Assembly (NCBI RefSeq): GCF_032583975.1
Contig: NZ_JAWHTF010000008.1
Direction: 5' to 3' (one strand)
DNA: 64,000 nucleotides
DNA from: Gilvirhabdus luticola
Lineage (GTDB): Bacteria; Bacteroidota; Bacteroidia; Flavobacteriales; Flavobacteriaceae
Shown: positions 8,955-17,164 of the stretch, piece after piece
Layout: each line of letters begins with the position of its first letter
How positions within the stretch are numbered: the stretch's first letter is position 1
The notes under the pieces: model-generated
The model's input: only the letters and a program-made list of their open reading frames with translations
What the model was told of the DNA's origin: nothing
The model's database searches: none
Position numbers and translations under genes: made by a program

Positions 8955-10119
8955 TTATTATTGCCGAAGCACCACCACCACCATTACAAATAGCAGCAGC
9001 TCCAATTTTAGCATTGTTTTGTTCAAGAACATTTAATAGTGTAATAATTATTCTAACACCTGAACATCCCAATGGATGACCAAGAGAAACAGCTCCTCCA
9101 TTCACATTCACATTAGCATCACTTAATCCTAAAAGTTTCATATTTGCTAATCCAACAACCGAAAAAGCTTCATTAAACTCAAAAAAATCAACATCTTTAA
9201 TAGAAATCCCAGCTTTGTTTAAAGCTTTTGGTAAAGCTTTGGCAGGAGCAGTAGTGAACCATTTTGGTTCTTGAGCAGCATCTGCATAACTTTTTATTGT
9301 TGCTAGTGGTTTTAATCCTAATTCATTAGCTTTTTCTCTGCTCATCAAAACTATTGCTCCAGCACCATCATTTATTGTTGAGGCATTGGCTGCAGTTACT
9401 GTTCCATCTGATGTGAATGCTGGTCGAAGTGTTGGGATTTTTTCAAGCACTACATTGGTAAACTCTTCATCTCTATTAACTATAATGGGTTCACCACGTC
9501 TTTGCGGAACTTCAACTGGAACTACTTCATTGTCAAATTTCCCTGAACTCCAAGCATCAGAAGAACGTTTGTACGATTGAATTGCAAAAGTATCTTGGTC
9601 TTCTCTTGAAAAATTATGTTCTATGGCACAAGCATCTGCACAGACTCCCATGGCATTCTGGTCATAAACATCTACCAAACCATCTTTTTGCATTCCATCA
9701 ATAAGGGTAGCTGGGCCAAATTTTGTAGCTGAACGAGCATGATAATAATGTGGAATCAAACTCATATTTTCCATACCTCCAGCAACTGCAATATCTATAT
9801 CTCCTAATGCAATGGCTTGGGCAGCTTGCATTACAGCTTTCATACCAGAAGCACAAACCTTATTTATTGTTGTACAAGGTACTGTGTTTGGAATCCCAGC
9901 AAATATTGCTGCTTGCCTGCCAGGCGCCTGGCCTGTACCAGCTTGAACAACATTTCCCATTAAGACTTCTTGTACCAATTCTGGTTTCAAGTTAATTCTT
10001 TCCAAAGCGGCTTCTATGGCAATTGCCCCTAATTTAGGTGCAGGTATTGTTGAGAGAGAGCCTAAAAAACTACCTATTGGTGTTCGAGCTGCGGAAACTA
10101 TAACAACATCATTATTCAT
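8941..10119 (-). CDS. Acetyl-CoA C-acyltransferase (thiolase)
   Basis: The thiolase family condenses two acyl-CoA molecules or cleaves 3-ketoacyl-CoA. The acyl-accepting Cys is in NKVCASGMKA (about residue 88), the active-site His in GHPLGCSG (about 348), and the second catalytic Cys in ICNGGGGASA (about 378). The length of 392 aa and the GGMENMS motif fit biosynthetic/acetoacetyl-CoA thiolases (AtoB/PhaA type); chain-length preference cannot be read off. Its stop overlaps the start of the NlpC/P60 gene. A near-perfect 24-bp palindrome lies in the divergent intergenic region upstream. Confidence 0.93.
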   Translation of the reverse strand: MNNDVVIVSAARTPIGSFLGSLSTIPAPKLGAIAIEAALERINLKPELVQEVLMGNVVQAGTGQAPGRQAAIFAGIPNTVPCTTINKVCASGMKAVMQAAQAIALGDIDIAVAGGMENMSLIPHYYHARSATKFGPATLIDGMQKDGLVDVYDQNAMGVCADACAIEHNFSREDQDTFAIQSYKRSSDAWSSGKFDNEVVPVEVPQRRGEPIIVNRDEEFTNVVLEKIPTLRPAFTSDGTVTAANASTINDGAGAIVLMSREKANELGLKPLATIKSYADAAQEPKWFTTAPAKALPKALNKAGISIKDVDFFEFNEAFSVVGLANMKLLGLSDANVNVNGGAVSLGHPLGCSGVRIIITLLNVLEQNNAKIGAAAICNGGGGASAIIIERN

Positions 10120-10179
10120 TTTAAAATATGTTTATTGTGCTTTGGCGAAATTAATGATTTTTGAGAAGAATTTAGAACG

Positions 10180-10203
10180 ATTAGAGTATTTAAATATTCT
10201 AAT
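10180..10203. promoter_or_regulatory. 24-bp operator-like palindrome between thiolase and HD-phosphohydrolase genes
   Basis: The half-sites attagagtattt and aaatattctaat are inverted copies with a single mismatched pair. The palindrome ends 14 bp before the -7 box of the plus-strand gene, a position where a repressor or activator could bind. No such protein is encoded next to it. Confidence 0.4.
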
Positions 10204-10217
10204 AAAAGGATATTTAT

Positions 10218-10225
10218 TACATTTG
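10218..10225 (+). promoter_or_regulatory. Promoter -7 box TACATTTG for the HD-phosphohydrolase gene
   Basis: An exact match to TAnnTTTG lies 18 bp before the ATG, implying a leader of roughly 10-12 nt. No obvious -33 TTG is present. Confidence 0.45.
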
Positions 10226-10243
10226 ATAACCTTAATACTTTAA

Positions 10244-12292
10244 ATGAAAGACCTAACAAATAAGTTATATAGAAATCACTCTTTAGCATATAAAATTTTA
10301 TTGTTTGTAAGTGCTACGTTTCTAATTGTTTATTTGTTTCCAAAAAGTGGAAAGTTTAAATACAGTTTTGAAAAAGGCAAACCTTGGCAATCTGAAAATT
10401 TATATGCTCCATTTAATTTTGCTATCAAAAAAAATCAAAGCGAAATTGATTCTGAAAAGGAAGCTGTTAATAATAATGCTTTTCTATATTTCAATCTTGA
10501 TTCTGAAGTAAAGCCAAGAATAGTATCGAAATATCTGGAAGCATTGAAAGAGGTTATAGTAGATTCTATTCCTACAAGTGATTTTGAAACTATTACCGCC
10601 ACTGGAATGCGAATCATTGAGGAATTGTATGAGTATGGCTTTTTAAGCGAAAAATACAATTTTAAAGATGCAAGAAATGTAATTATATTGGAGGATCGCG
10701 TAGAAAAATTTCGAACAACATATTCTAATCTCGTTAACCAAGAAAATTTAACAACAATACTTAATAATGCATTACGTGAAGATAATCTGGTAAAGTATAA
10801 AAACCTGTTTGCATCACTGTTTTTTGATATTGTTGAACCTAATTTAACATATAATAAAAGTTTTACAGAAAGTGAATTAAATGCTGAATTAGGCAAAATA
10901 TCTTACACTAGAGGTAGTATAGCAAAAGAAACATTAATTATCTCAAAAGGAGAAGTTGTTGAAGGAGACAAATTTCAAATATTAAAATCATTAGAATCAG
11001 AATATGAATCTCAAGTTTGGAATGAATCTAACTATTATTGGATAGTATTTGCATATACATTATTGGTTGCATTAGCTTTATTAATGCTGTTGCTTTTCCT
11101 TCGAAAATATAGGTTATCAGTTTTTGAGGATAATACCAAAGTTACCTTTATCTTTTTCAATATATTATTGATGGTATTGCTTACCACACTTGTCGTAAAC
11201 TACAATTCACAATATATTTATATCGTTCCAATATGTATTTTACCATTGGTGTTGAAAGCTTTTTTTGACGCAAGACTTGGTATGTTTACACATGTATTAA
11301 CTGTTTTACTATTAGGACTTATTGTGCCAAATAATTTTGAGTATATGTTTTTGCAAATTATTGCAGGAATAGTTACCATATTAACAGTTTCAGAACTTTA
11401 TAAACGAGCCAATTTATTTATTTCCGTAGGTCAGATTACACTTATTTATATTGTTGCCTATTTTGCATTTTTCATAATTCATGAAGGCAGTATAGAAGCT
11501 ATGCATTGGGAAACTTTTGGGATGTTTATTTTGTGCGGTTTAGCAACTTTATTTGTACAACCTCTTATTTATGCTTACGAAAAACTATTTGGCCTTGTAT
11601 CTGATGTTTCTCTTTTAGAACTTTCAGATACCAATACTAAATTGCTTAAAGAATTGTCTAATGTAGCTCCCGGGACATTTCACCACTCACTTAACGTGGC
11701 AAATTTGGCTGAAGCTTCTGCAAATGAAATTGGAGCCAATGCCATGCTTGTAAGGGTTGGTGCGTTATACCATGATATTGGAAAGATGAAGAACCCCACT
11801 TACTTTACAGAAAATCAATCTACAGGAATTAATCCTCATGACGAATTATCTTCAACAGAAAGTGCAAAAATTATTATAGACCATGTTATTAATGGTATAG
11901 AGATAGCCAGAAAACACAATTTACCAGATAGGGTTATAGATTTTATAAGAACACATCATGGTACTAGTATGGTTTATTATTTCTATATGAAGGAAAAGGA
12001 AGTAAACGATACTATTGTACATAGTGATTTTAGTTATCCTGGACCAACACCTTTCAGTAAAGAAACTGCAATTTTAATGATGTGCGATAGCGTTGAAGCA
12101 GCCTCGAAAAGTTTAAAAAATCCAACATCCTCTAAAATTGATACTTTCGTAGAAAATATTATTAATAAGCAAATGGTGACTGAACAATTTTTAAATGCAA
12201 ACATTACATTCAAAGAAATTCAATCTATCAAAAAAGTTTTAAAGCACAAACTTGCAAATATTTATCATTTAAGAATAGAATATCCAGAATAA
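10244..12292 (+). CDS. 7TM-HD membrane phosphohydrolase (PgpH/YqfF-like)
   Basis: The membrane protein begins with one N-terminal transmembrane helix (about residues 18-35). An extracytoplasmic 7TMR-HDED-type domain (about 50-260), a multi-helix membrane block (about 265-450) and a cytosolic HD domain follow. The HD metal ligands are seen in GTFHHSLNVANLAE (about 478-491) and LYHDIGKMKNP (about 507-517), with a later THHGT. This architecture is that of PgpH, the c-di-AMP phosphodiesterase described in Listeria. A role in c-di-AMP breakdown is inferred from the family. The 682-aa length is normal for Bacteroidetes members. Confidence 0.88.
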   Translation: MKDLTNKLYRNHSLAYKILLFVSATFLIVYLFPKSGKFKYSFEKGKPWQSENLYAPFNFAIKKNQSEIDSEKEAVNNNAFLYFNLDSEVKPRIVSKYLEALKEVIVDSIPTSDFETITATGMRIIEELYEYGFLSEKYNFKDARNVIILEDRVEKFRTTYSNLVNQENLTTILNNALREDNLVKYKNLFASLFFDIVEPNLTYNKSFTESELNAELGKISYTRGSIAKETLIISKGEVVEGDKFQILKSLESEYESQVWNESNYYWIVFAYTLLVALALLMLLLFLRKYRLSVFEDNTKVTFIFFNILLMVLLTTLVVNYNSQYIYIVPICILPLVLKAFFDARLGMFTHVLTVLLLGLIVPNNFEYMFLQIIAGIVTILTVSELYKRANLFISVGQITLIYIVAYFAFFIIHEGSIEAMHWETFGMFILCGLATLFVQPLIYAYEKLFGLVSDVSLLELSDTNTKLLKELSNVAPGTFHHSLNVANLAEASANEIGANAMLVRVGALYHDIGKMKNPTYFTENQSTGINPHDELSSTESAKIIIDHVINGIEIARKHNLPDRVIDFIRTHHGTSMVYYFYMKEKEVNDTIVHSDFSYPGPTPFSKETAILMMCDSVEAASKSLKNPTSSKIDTFVENIINKQMVTEQFLNANITFKEIQSIKKVLKHKLANIYHLRIEYPE

Positions 12293-12317
12293 ATGATCAA
12301 AAAAATAAATAAAATAG

Positions 12318-12348
12318 TTGCGTTCTTAAAGATGAAAAGTTACATTTG
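12318..12348 (+). promoter_or_regulatory. Promoter of the tRNA-Ser/tRNA-Pro pair
   Basis: TTG (12318-12320) and TACATTTG (12341-12348) are separated by 20 bp, a textbook Bacteroidetes sigma-ABfr promoter. It lies 37 bp ahead of tRNA-Ser. Confidence 0.75.
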
Positions 12349-12385
12349 CATCCGCAATTTTATTGCATAAGTTCTTATTAGAATT

Positions 12386-12469
12386 GGAGAGGTGCCAGAG
12401 TGGTAATGGAGCAGATTGCTAATCTGTCAACGCGTAAGTGTTGCCTGGGTTCGAATCCCAGTCTCTCCG
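12386..12469 (+). tRNA. tRNA-Ser (GCT)
   Basis: The 7-bp acceptor stem GGAGAGG/TCTCTCC closes the molecule. The anticodon loop TTGCTAA gives GCT, and a long class II variable arm and the T-loop GGTTCGAATCC are present. CCA is not encoded; the discriminator is G. It reads AGC/AGU serine codons. Confidence 0.97.
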
Positions 12470-12487
12470 CATATTTGATAATCTTTT

Positions 12488-12562
12488 CGGGGTGTAGCGT
12501 AGCCCGGTTATCGCGCCTGCTTTGGGAGCAGGAGGTCGCAGGTTCGAATCCTGCCACCCCGA
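12488..12562 (+). tRNA. tRNA-Pro (TGG)
   Basis: The acceptor stem CGGGGTG pairs with CACCCCG. The anticodon loop TTTGGGA gives TGG, and the T-loop is GGTTCGAATCC. It lies 18 bp after tRNA-Ser and shares its promoter and terminator. CCA is not encoded. Confidence 0.97.
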
Positions 12563-12586
12563 CAAAAATTAACACTAATAGAAACT

Positions 12587-12622
12587 AAAACCTTGTAAAT
12601 TGTATGATTTACAAGGTTTTTT
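12587..12622 (+). terminator. Terminator of the tRNA-Ser/Pro operon
   Basis: A 14-bp perfect stem (12587-12600 with 12607-12620) around a 6-nt loop ends in a T-run. Confidence 0.9.
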
Positions 12623-12673
12623 ATTGATTTCCTATAAAGTTTTTATACTACAAATTAAGGTCAAGCATAATAT

Positions 12674-12681
12674 TATATTTG
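12674..12681 (+). promoter_or_regulatory. Possible -7 box (TATATTTG) of the AraC-family gene
   Basis: An exact TAnnTTTG match lies 64 bp ahead of the regulator ATG. The -33 box is not obvious. Confidence 0.4.
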
Positions 12682-12745
12682 CTCTTTTTATTAAAAATTT
12701 AACTAATTAGTAAAATTCTTATTAGTTTTATTTAAAATAGAGTAG

Positions 12746-13603
12746 ATGAAATTACATCTTACAGATAGGAGTAGTAAGTTAAATAGCTCATTTACGGCTA
12801 GGTTAAATCGTTTTCCTCATTTCTTAAAACTTTGGCATTACCATTCTGAATTAGAATTAATACTTATTGTAAAAAGTAAAGGCACAAAATTTATTGGTGA
12901 TTCAGTCTTAAAATTTGATGAAGGAGAAGTATTGCTACTTGGAGAAAATTTGCCTCATATGTTTTTTAATGAAGAAGAATATTTTTCTCAAAATTCAAAT
13001 CTTATTGCTGAAGCAATTGTAATACATTTTAAAAAAGAATTTTTAAAATGTATTCCAGAGATGAATCATATTTCAAAATTGTTTGAAAGAGCCAATCATG
13101 GAATTCACTTTATTAAGCCAAGAGATGAAATAATCGCAGCATTCAAAAAAATTTTAGATTTGAACAATGATTTTGAAAAAACCTTATTATTCATACAATT
13201 ACTTAATAGTTTAGCTGGTCAAAAAGATTATAAATTATTAGTAAGCATAGGGTTTTCTAATACTTTTGTTAAGGATGAAGTCGGTAAATTAGATAAGGTA
13301 TATCAATATATATTTAATAATTTTAATAAACCAATTTCATTAAAAAATGTTGCAGATATTGCCAACATGAATGAATCTGCATTTAGCAGGCTTTTTAAAA
13401 AAATAAATAAGAAACCGTTTTCAAAATACTTAAACGAAATAAGAATAGGATATGCTTGTAAGCTTCTTATAGAAAACAAGTACAATATTGCATCCATCTG
13501 TTTTGAATCAGGTTATAACAATCTTTCAAATTTTAATAGACAGTTCAAATCTATTACATCGTTTTCTCCATCAGAATATCTTAAGAAACACATTAATATT
13601 TGA
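12746..13603 (+). CDS. AraC-family transcriptional regulator
   Basis: An N-terminal cupin-like sensor region (about residues 1-150) begins with FPHFLKLWHYHSELELILI, typical of Bacteroidetes sugar-responsive AraC proteins. A C-terminal pair of helix-turn-helices follows (about 185-283), with NMNESAFSRLFKK and FESGYNNLSNFNRQFK. It is the first gene before the fucose cluster and on the same strand, so it is the obvious candidate to sense L-fucose or a pathway intermediate and switch the downstream genes. That link is from position only. Confidence 0.88.
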   Translation: MKLHLTDRSSKLNSSFTARLNRFPHFLKLWHYHSELELILIVKSKGTKFIGDSVLKFDEGEVLLLGENLPHMFFNEEEYFSQNSNLIAEAIVIHFKKEFLKCIPEMNHISKLFERANHGIHFIKPRDEIIAAFKKILDLNNDFEKTLLFIQLLNSLAGQKDYKLLVSIGFSNTFVKDEVGKLDKVYQYIFNNFNKPISLKNVADIANMNESAFSRLFKKINKKPFSKYLNEIRIGYACKLLIENKYNIASICFESGYNNLSNFNRQFKSITSFSPSEYLKKHINI

Positions 13604-13688
13604 TTTTATTTAAAAGCTTAATTCATTGAAAGCAAAAAAAGTATTAGTGTTAATCAAAATATTGGTGGATAATAGCTTGAAGAAATTA

Positions 13689-13696
13689 TAGATTTG
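13689..13696 (+). promoter_or_regulatory. Possible -7 box (TAGATTTG) of the fucose operon
   Basis: An exact TAnnTTTG match lies 15 bp before the fuconate dehydratase ATG. The implied leader would be very short and the nearest TTG is too far upstream, so support is weak. Confidence 0.3.
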
Positions 13697-13710
13697 TTAT
13701 AAAAACGTTA

Positions 13711-15021
13711 ATGACTACCGATCTTATAATTACAGAGATAGAAACTAAAGACATTCGGTTTCCAACAAGCAAAACATTAGATGGATCGGATGCAATGAAT
13801 CCTGATCCAGATTATTCTGCTGCGTATGTGATATTAAAGACAAATCATCCTAACAATATTGAAGGTCATGGTTTAACTTTTACTATTGGAAGAGGTAATG
13901 AGTTGTGTGTAGCCGCAATTAAATCTATTTCCCACTTAATTCTAGGCAAAAGTTTAAATTCTTTTACCAGTAATATGGGTGCTTTTTGGAAAATGATTAC
14001 CGGAGATAGTCAGTTGCGTTGGTTAGGACCAGAGAAAGGCATTATACATTTAGCTACTGGAGCAGTGGTTAATGCAGTTTGGGATTTATATGCAAAAGTT
14101 GAAGAAAAACCACTTTGGAAATTGTTAGCAGATATGTCTTCAGAAGAATTGGTAAGATGTATTGATTTTACCTATATAACGGACGTAATGACGCCTATCG
14201 AGGCATTAGAATTAATAAAAAAAAATGAAAACACTAAACAAACACGAATCAATTATTTATTAAAAAATGGCTACACTGCATATACCACATCTGCAGGATG
14301 GCTAGGATATTCTGATGAAAAAATGCGTCGTCTATGTAGAGAAGCCAAAGCAGATGGGTTTAAGCACATGAAAATAAAAGTTGGTTCTGATTTAAAGGAT
14401 GACATTAGGAGAGCTACCATCATTAGAGAAGAAATAGGTGATGATTTAAAACTTATGATGGATGCTAACCAAAAATGGGATGTTGAAGAGGCCATTGAAA
14501 ACATGACCCAATTAAAGAAGTTCAATCCTTGGTGGATAGAAGAACCTACAAGCCCAGATGATATTTTAGGACATGCAAAAATAGCGAAGCATGTAGCTCC
14601 AATATTAGTAGCAACAGGCGAACATTGCCAAAATCGTATAATGTTTAAACAATTATTTCAGGCTAATGCTATTGGAATTTGTCAAATTGATAGTTGTAGA
14701 GTTGGTGGAGTAAACGAAATATTAGCTATCTTGTTAATGGCAGCAAAATTCAAAATTCCAGTTTGCCCTCATGCTGGTGGTGTTGGATTATGTGAGTATG
14801 TGCAGCATTTGTCAATGATAGATTTTATTACAATAAGCTGTAGTATGGAAAATAGTATAATAGAATATGTAGATCATTTACATGAGCATTTTTGCGAACC
14901 TGTAGTGATTAAAAATGGGGCATATATGCCACCACAATTACCTGGTTATAGTATTACAATGAAAGAACAGTCTTTAAAAGATTATAGTTTTCCTGATGGG
15001 AAAATGTGGAACTCGAAATAA
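13711..15021 (+). CDS. L-fuconate dehydratase
   Basis: This enolase-superfamily enzyme dehydrates L-fuconate to 2-keto-3-deoxy-L-fuconate in the cytoplasm. The start motif DIRFPTSKTLDGSDAMNPDP is characteristic of the FucD group. The catalytic lysines lie in HMKIKVGSD (about residues 221-229), Mg ligands in LMMDANQKWD and WWIEEPTSPDD, and the catalytic His in CPHAGGVGLCEY. The length of 436 aa matches FucD. It is the first gene of the catabolic run, 10 bp ahead of the first fucosidase gene. The substrate call rests on the motif and on the surrounding complete fucose pathway. Confidence 0.9.
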   Translation: MTTDLIITEIETKDIRFPTSKTLDGSDAMNPDPDYSAAYVILKTNHPNNIEGHGLTFTIGRGNELCVAAIKSISHLILGKSLNSFTSNMGAFWKMITGDSQLRWLGPEKGIIHLATGAVVNAVWDLYAKVEEKPLWKLLADMSSEELVRCIDFTYITDVMTPIEALELIKKNENTKQTRINYLLKNGYTAYTTSAGWLGYSDEKMRRLCREAKADGFKHMKIKVGSDLKDDIRRATIIREEIGDDLKLMMDANQKWDVEEAIENMTQLKKFNPWWIEEPTSPDDILGHAKIAKHVAPILVATGEHCQNRIMFKQLFQANAIGICQIDSCRVGGVNEILAILLMAAKFKIPVCPHAGGVGLCEYVQHLSMIDFITISCSMENSIIEYVDHLHEHFCEPVVIKNGAYMPPQLPGYSITMKEQSLKDYSFPDGKMWNSK

Positions 15022-15031
15022 ATTTTAAAAA

Positions 15032-16375
15032 ATGATAAAGAAAAACATATTTATTTTATTTGGTTTATTCATTATTAATCAAAGTGTCATTTCTCAAGAA
15101 TCATATGTACCTTCTGAAGAAAATATGCAAGCTAGAACATGGTTTCAAGATGCAAAGTTTGGAATGTTTATTCATTGGGGAGTTTATAGTACTCTAGGAG
15201 ATGCTGAATGGGTGATGCAAAACCAAAACATACCAATAGACAGGTATGAATTATTACCGACATTCTTTAATCCAATTGAATTTGATGCGAAACAAGTGGT
15301 AAGCCTTGCTAAATCCTCTGGAATGAAATATATTACAATTACTACTAAACACCATGACGGATTTGCTATGTATAATTCTAAAGTGTCCGACTATAATATT
15401 GTTAAGGCAACACCTTTTGGTAGAGATATTTTTAGAGAACTGGAACAAGAGTGTAAAAGACAAAACATTAAATTGTTCGCTTATTATTCACAATTAGATT
15501 GGCATCATCCTGATTATTTTCCAAGAGGTTGGACCGGTAGAAAAACTGGAAGACCAGAATCTGGAAATTGGGATAATTATTTAAAGTATCAAGATGCTCA
15601 AATAAAAGAACTTGCTGAAAATTATGATATTGCTGGATTTTGGTTTGATGGATGGTGGGACCAAGCACCACACAAAGAAGATTGGCACAAGGCTGTTCCA
15701 TACCGAATTGATGGAATTAATTGGAACCTAGAAAGAACCTATAAGATGATTCATGATATCAATTCAGCGCTACTTATTGGAAACAATCACCATGAACTTC
15801 CAATACCGGGTGAGGATTTCCAAATGTTTGAGAAAGATCTCCCCGGAAAAAACACTACTGGGTTTGGAACTACCGAAATTGGCGAATTACCTTTGGAAAC
15901 ATGTGAAACTATTAATCATTCTTGGGGATTTAACTTACAAGATGGTAACCATAAATCAGTTAGGCAACTTATTCAATATCTAGTAAACGCTGCTGGACGA
16001 AATAGTAACTTTTTACTAAATGTTGGACCTATGCCAAATGGTAAAATTCAAGATGAACACGTCAAGCGATTGCTTGAGGTTGGTGATTGGCTAAAACAAT
16101 TTGGTGAAACCATTTATGGGACTAAAAGTGGAATTATTGAACCCACTGATAAGTTTGTCTCCACACAAAAAGATAATACATTATATCTACATATAATTGA
16201 TTCTGATTTAAATGAAATTGTCATTCCAAATTTTAAAAATAAAATCAAAAGTATAGCCTTTTTTAAGGATAAAACACCAATAATATTTACTTTAAAAAAA
16301 GGGGTATTAAAATTTGTCATTGAAGAGCACCAAATGGACAAAATCGACACGATTGTAGAAATAATATTAAAGTAG
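15032..16375 (+). CDS. Alpha-L-fucosidase (GH29), periplasmic
   Basis: A signal peptide (about residues 1-21, ending SVISQ) precedes a GH29 barrel that releases terminal L-fucose. Diagnostic stretches are FGMFIHWGVYSTLGDAEWV, TTKHHDGFAMY and FWFDGWWDQ, in which the Asp at about residue 204 is the expected nucleophile. NAAGRNSNFLLNVGPMPNG follows near the end of the barrel, and a short beta C-terminal domain closes the protein. At 447 aa it is a minimal single-domain fucosidase. It feeds the fucose dehydrogenase pathway encoded around it. Confidence 0.94.
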   Translation: MIKKNIFILFGLFIINQSVISQESYVPSEENMQARTWFQDAKFGMFIHWGVYSTLGDAEWVMQNQNIPIDRYELLPTFFNPIEFDAKQVVSLAKSSGMKYITITTKHHDGFAMYNSKVSDYNIVKATPFGRDIFRELEQECKRQNIKLFAYYSQLDWHHPDYFPRGWTGRKTGRPESGNWDNYLKYQDAQIKELAENYDIAGFWFDGWWDQAPHKEDWHKAVPYRIDGINWNLERTYKMIHDINSALLIGNNHHELPIPGEDFQMFEKDLPGKNTTGFGTTEIGELPLETCETINHSWGFNLQDGNHKSVRQLIQYLVNAAGRNSNFLLNVGPMPNGKIQDEHVKRLLEVGDWLKQFGETIYGTKSGIIEPTDKFVSTQKDNTLYLHIIDSDLNEIVIPNFKNKIKSIAFFKDKTPIIFTLKKGVLKFVIEEHQMDKIDTIVEIILK

Positions 16376-16381
16376 AAAGAC

Positions 16382-17164
16382 ATGGAGCACTTTAGTCTAA
16401 AAGGTAAAAACGTGCTGATTACTGGAGGAGGTAGTGGGATTGGTAAGGCAATCTCTTTAACTTTTGCCAAACAGGGAGCAAAAGTTTATATAATGGATTA
16501 TAATCTTGAAACTGCTAAAGAAACAGCTGCAGAGATTATCTCAAGCGGTGCATTAGCCGAAGCTTATAAATGTGATGTTGCAAACCAAAATAGTGTTGCA
16601 AAGAGCATCACTCGAGTTACCGAAGATGAACCTGTTCATATTTTAATTAATAATGCTGGTATAGCCCATGTGGGTAATATTGAAGATGTTGAAGAGGAAG
16701 ATTTAGACAGACTATACAATGTAAACATTAAAGGTATTTATAATTGTACAAAGGCTTGCATACCAGTTATGAAGAAAAACAAACAAGGTGTTATTTTAAA
16801 TTTGGCCTCCATTGCATCATCAGTTGGCGTTTCAGATCGCTTTGCTTATTCAATGACTAAAGGTGCAGTTCTTGCCATGACTTATTCTATAGCCAAAGAT
16901 TATATAAGTTATGGTATTCGTTGCAATTGTATTTCACCTGCTAGAATTCACACTCCTTTTGTAGACGGATTTATAAAAAAGAACTATCCTGGCAAGGAAG
17001 AAGAAATGTTTGACAAACTTTCTAAAACCCAACCAATTGGAAGAATGGGAACACCAGAAGAAGTTGCCAGTTTAGCATTGTATTTGTGTTCTGAAGAAGC
17101 CTCTTTTATTACAGGAACTGATTTTCCAATTGACGGTGGTTTTATTAAATTGAATGGAAAATAG
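16382..17164 (+). CDS. SDR dehydrogenase, probable 2-keto-3-deoxy-L-fuconate 4-dehydrogenase
   Basis: This is a short-chain dehydrogenase with the NAD-binding GGGSGIG (about residues 14-20), NNAG, and the catalytic YSMTK (Tyr at about 159). The segment SPARIHTPFVDGFIKKNYPG matches the group that oxidises 2-keto-3-deoxy-L-fuconate to the 2,4-diketo acid. It could instead act on fucose itself, but a second SDR in the cluster fits that role better. It starts 6 bp after the fucosidase and its stop is immediately followed by the sulfatase ATG, so all three are tightly coupled. Confidence 0.82.
   Translation: MEHFSLKGKNVLITGGGSGIGKAISLTFAKQGAKVYIMDYNLETAKETAAEIISSGALAEAYKCDVANQNSVAKSITRVTEDEPVHILINNAGIAHVGNIEDVEEEDLDRLYNVNIKGIYNCTKACIPVMKKNKQGVILNLASIASSVGVSDRFAYSMTKGAVLAMTYSIAKDYISYGIRCNCISPARIHTPFVDGFIKKNYPGKEEEMFDKLSKTQPIGRMGTPEEVASLALYLCSEEASFITGTDFPIDGGFIKLNGK

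Noticed and set aside
12400..12588. Open frames over the tRNA-Ser/Pro genes on both strands
   Set aside because: They run straight through two well-folded tRNA genes and have no protein likeness.
13604..13710. Operator for the AraC regulator upstream of the fucose operon
   Set aside because: I looked for direct or inverted half-sites and found none convincing beyond a possible -7 box.
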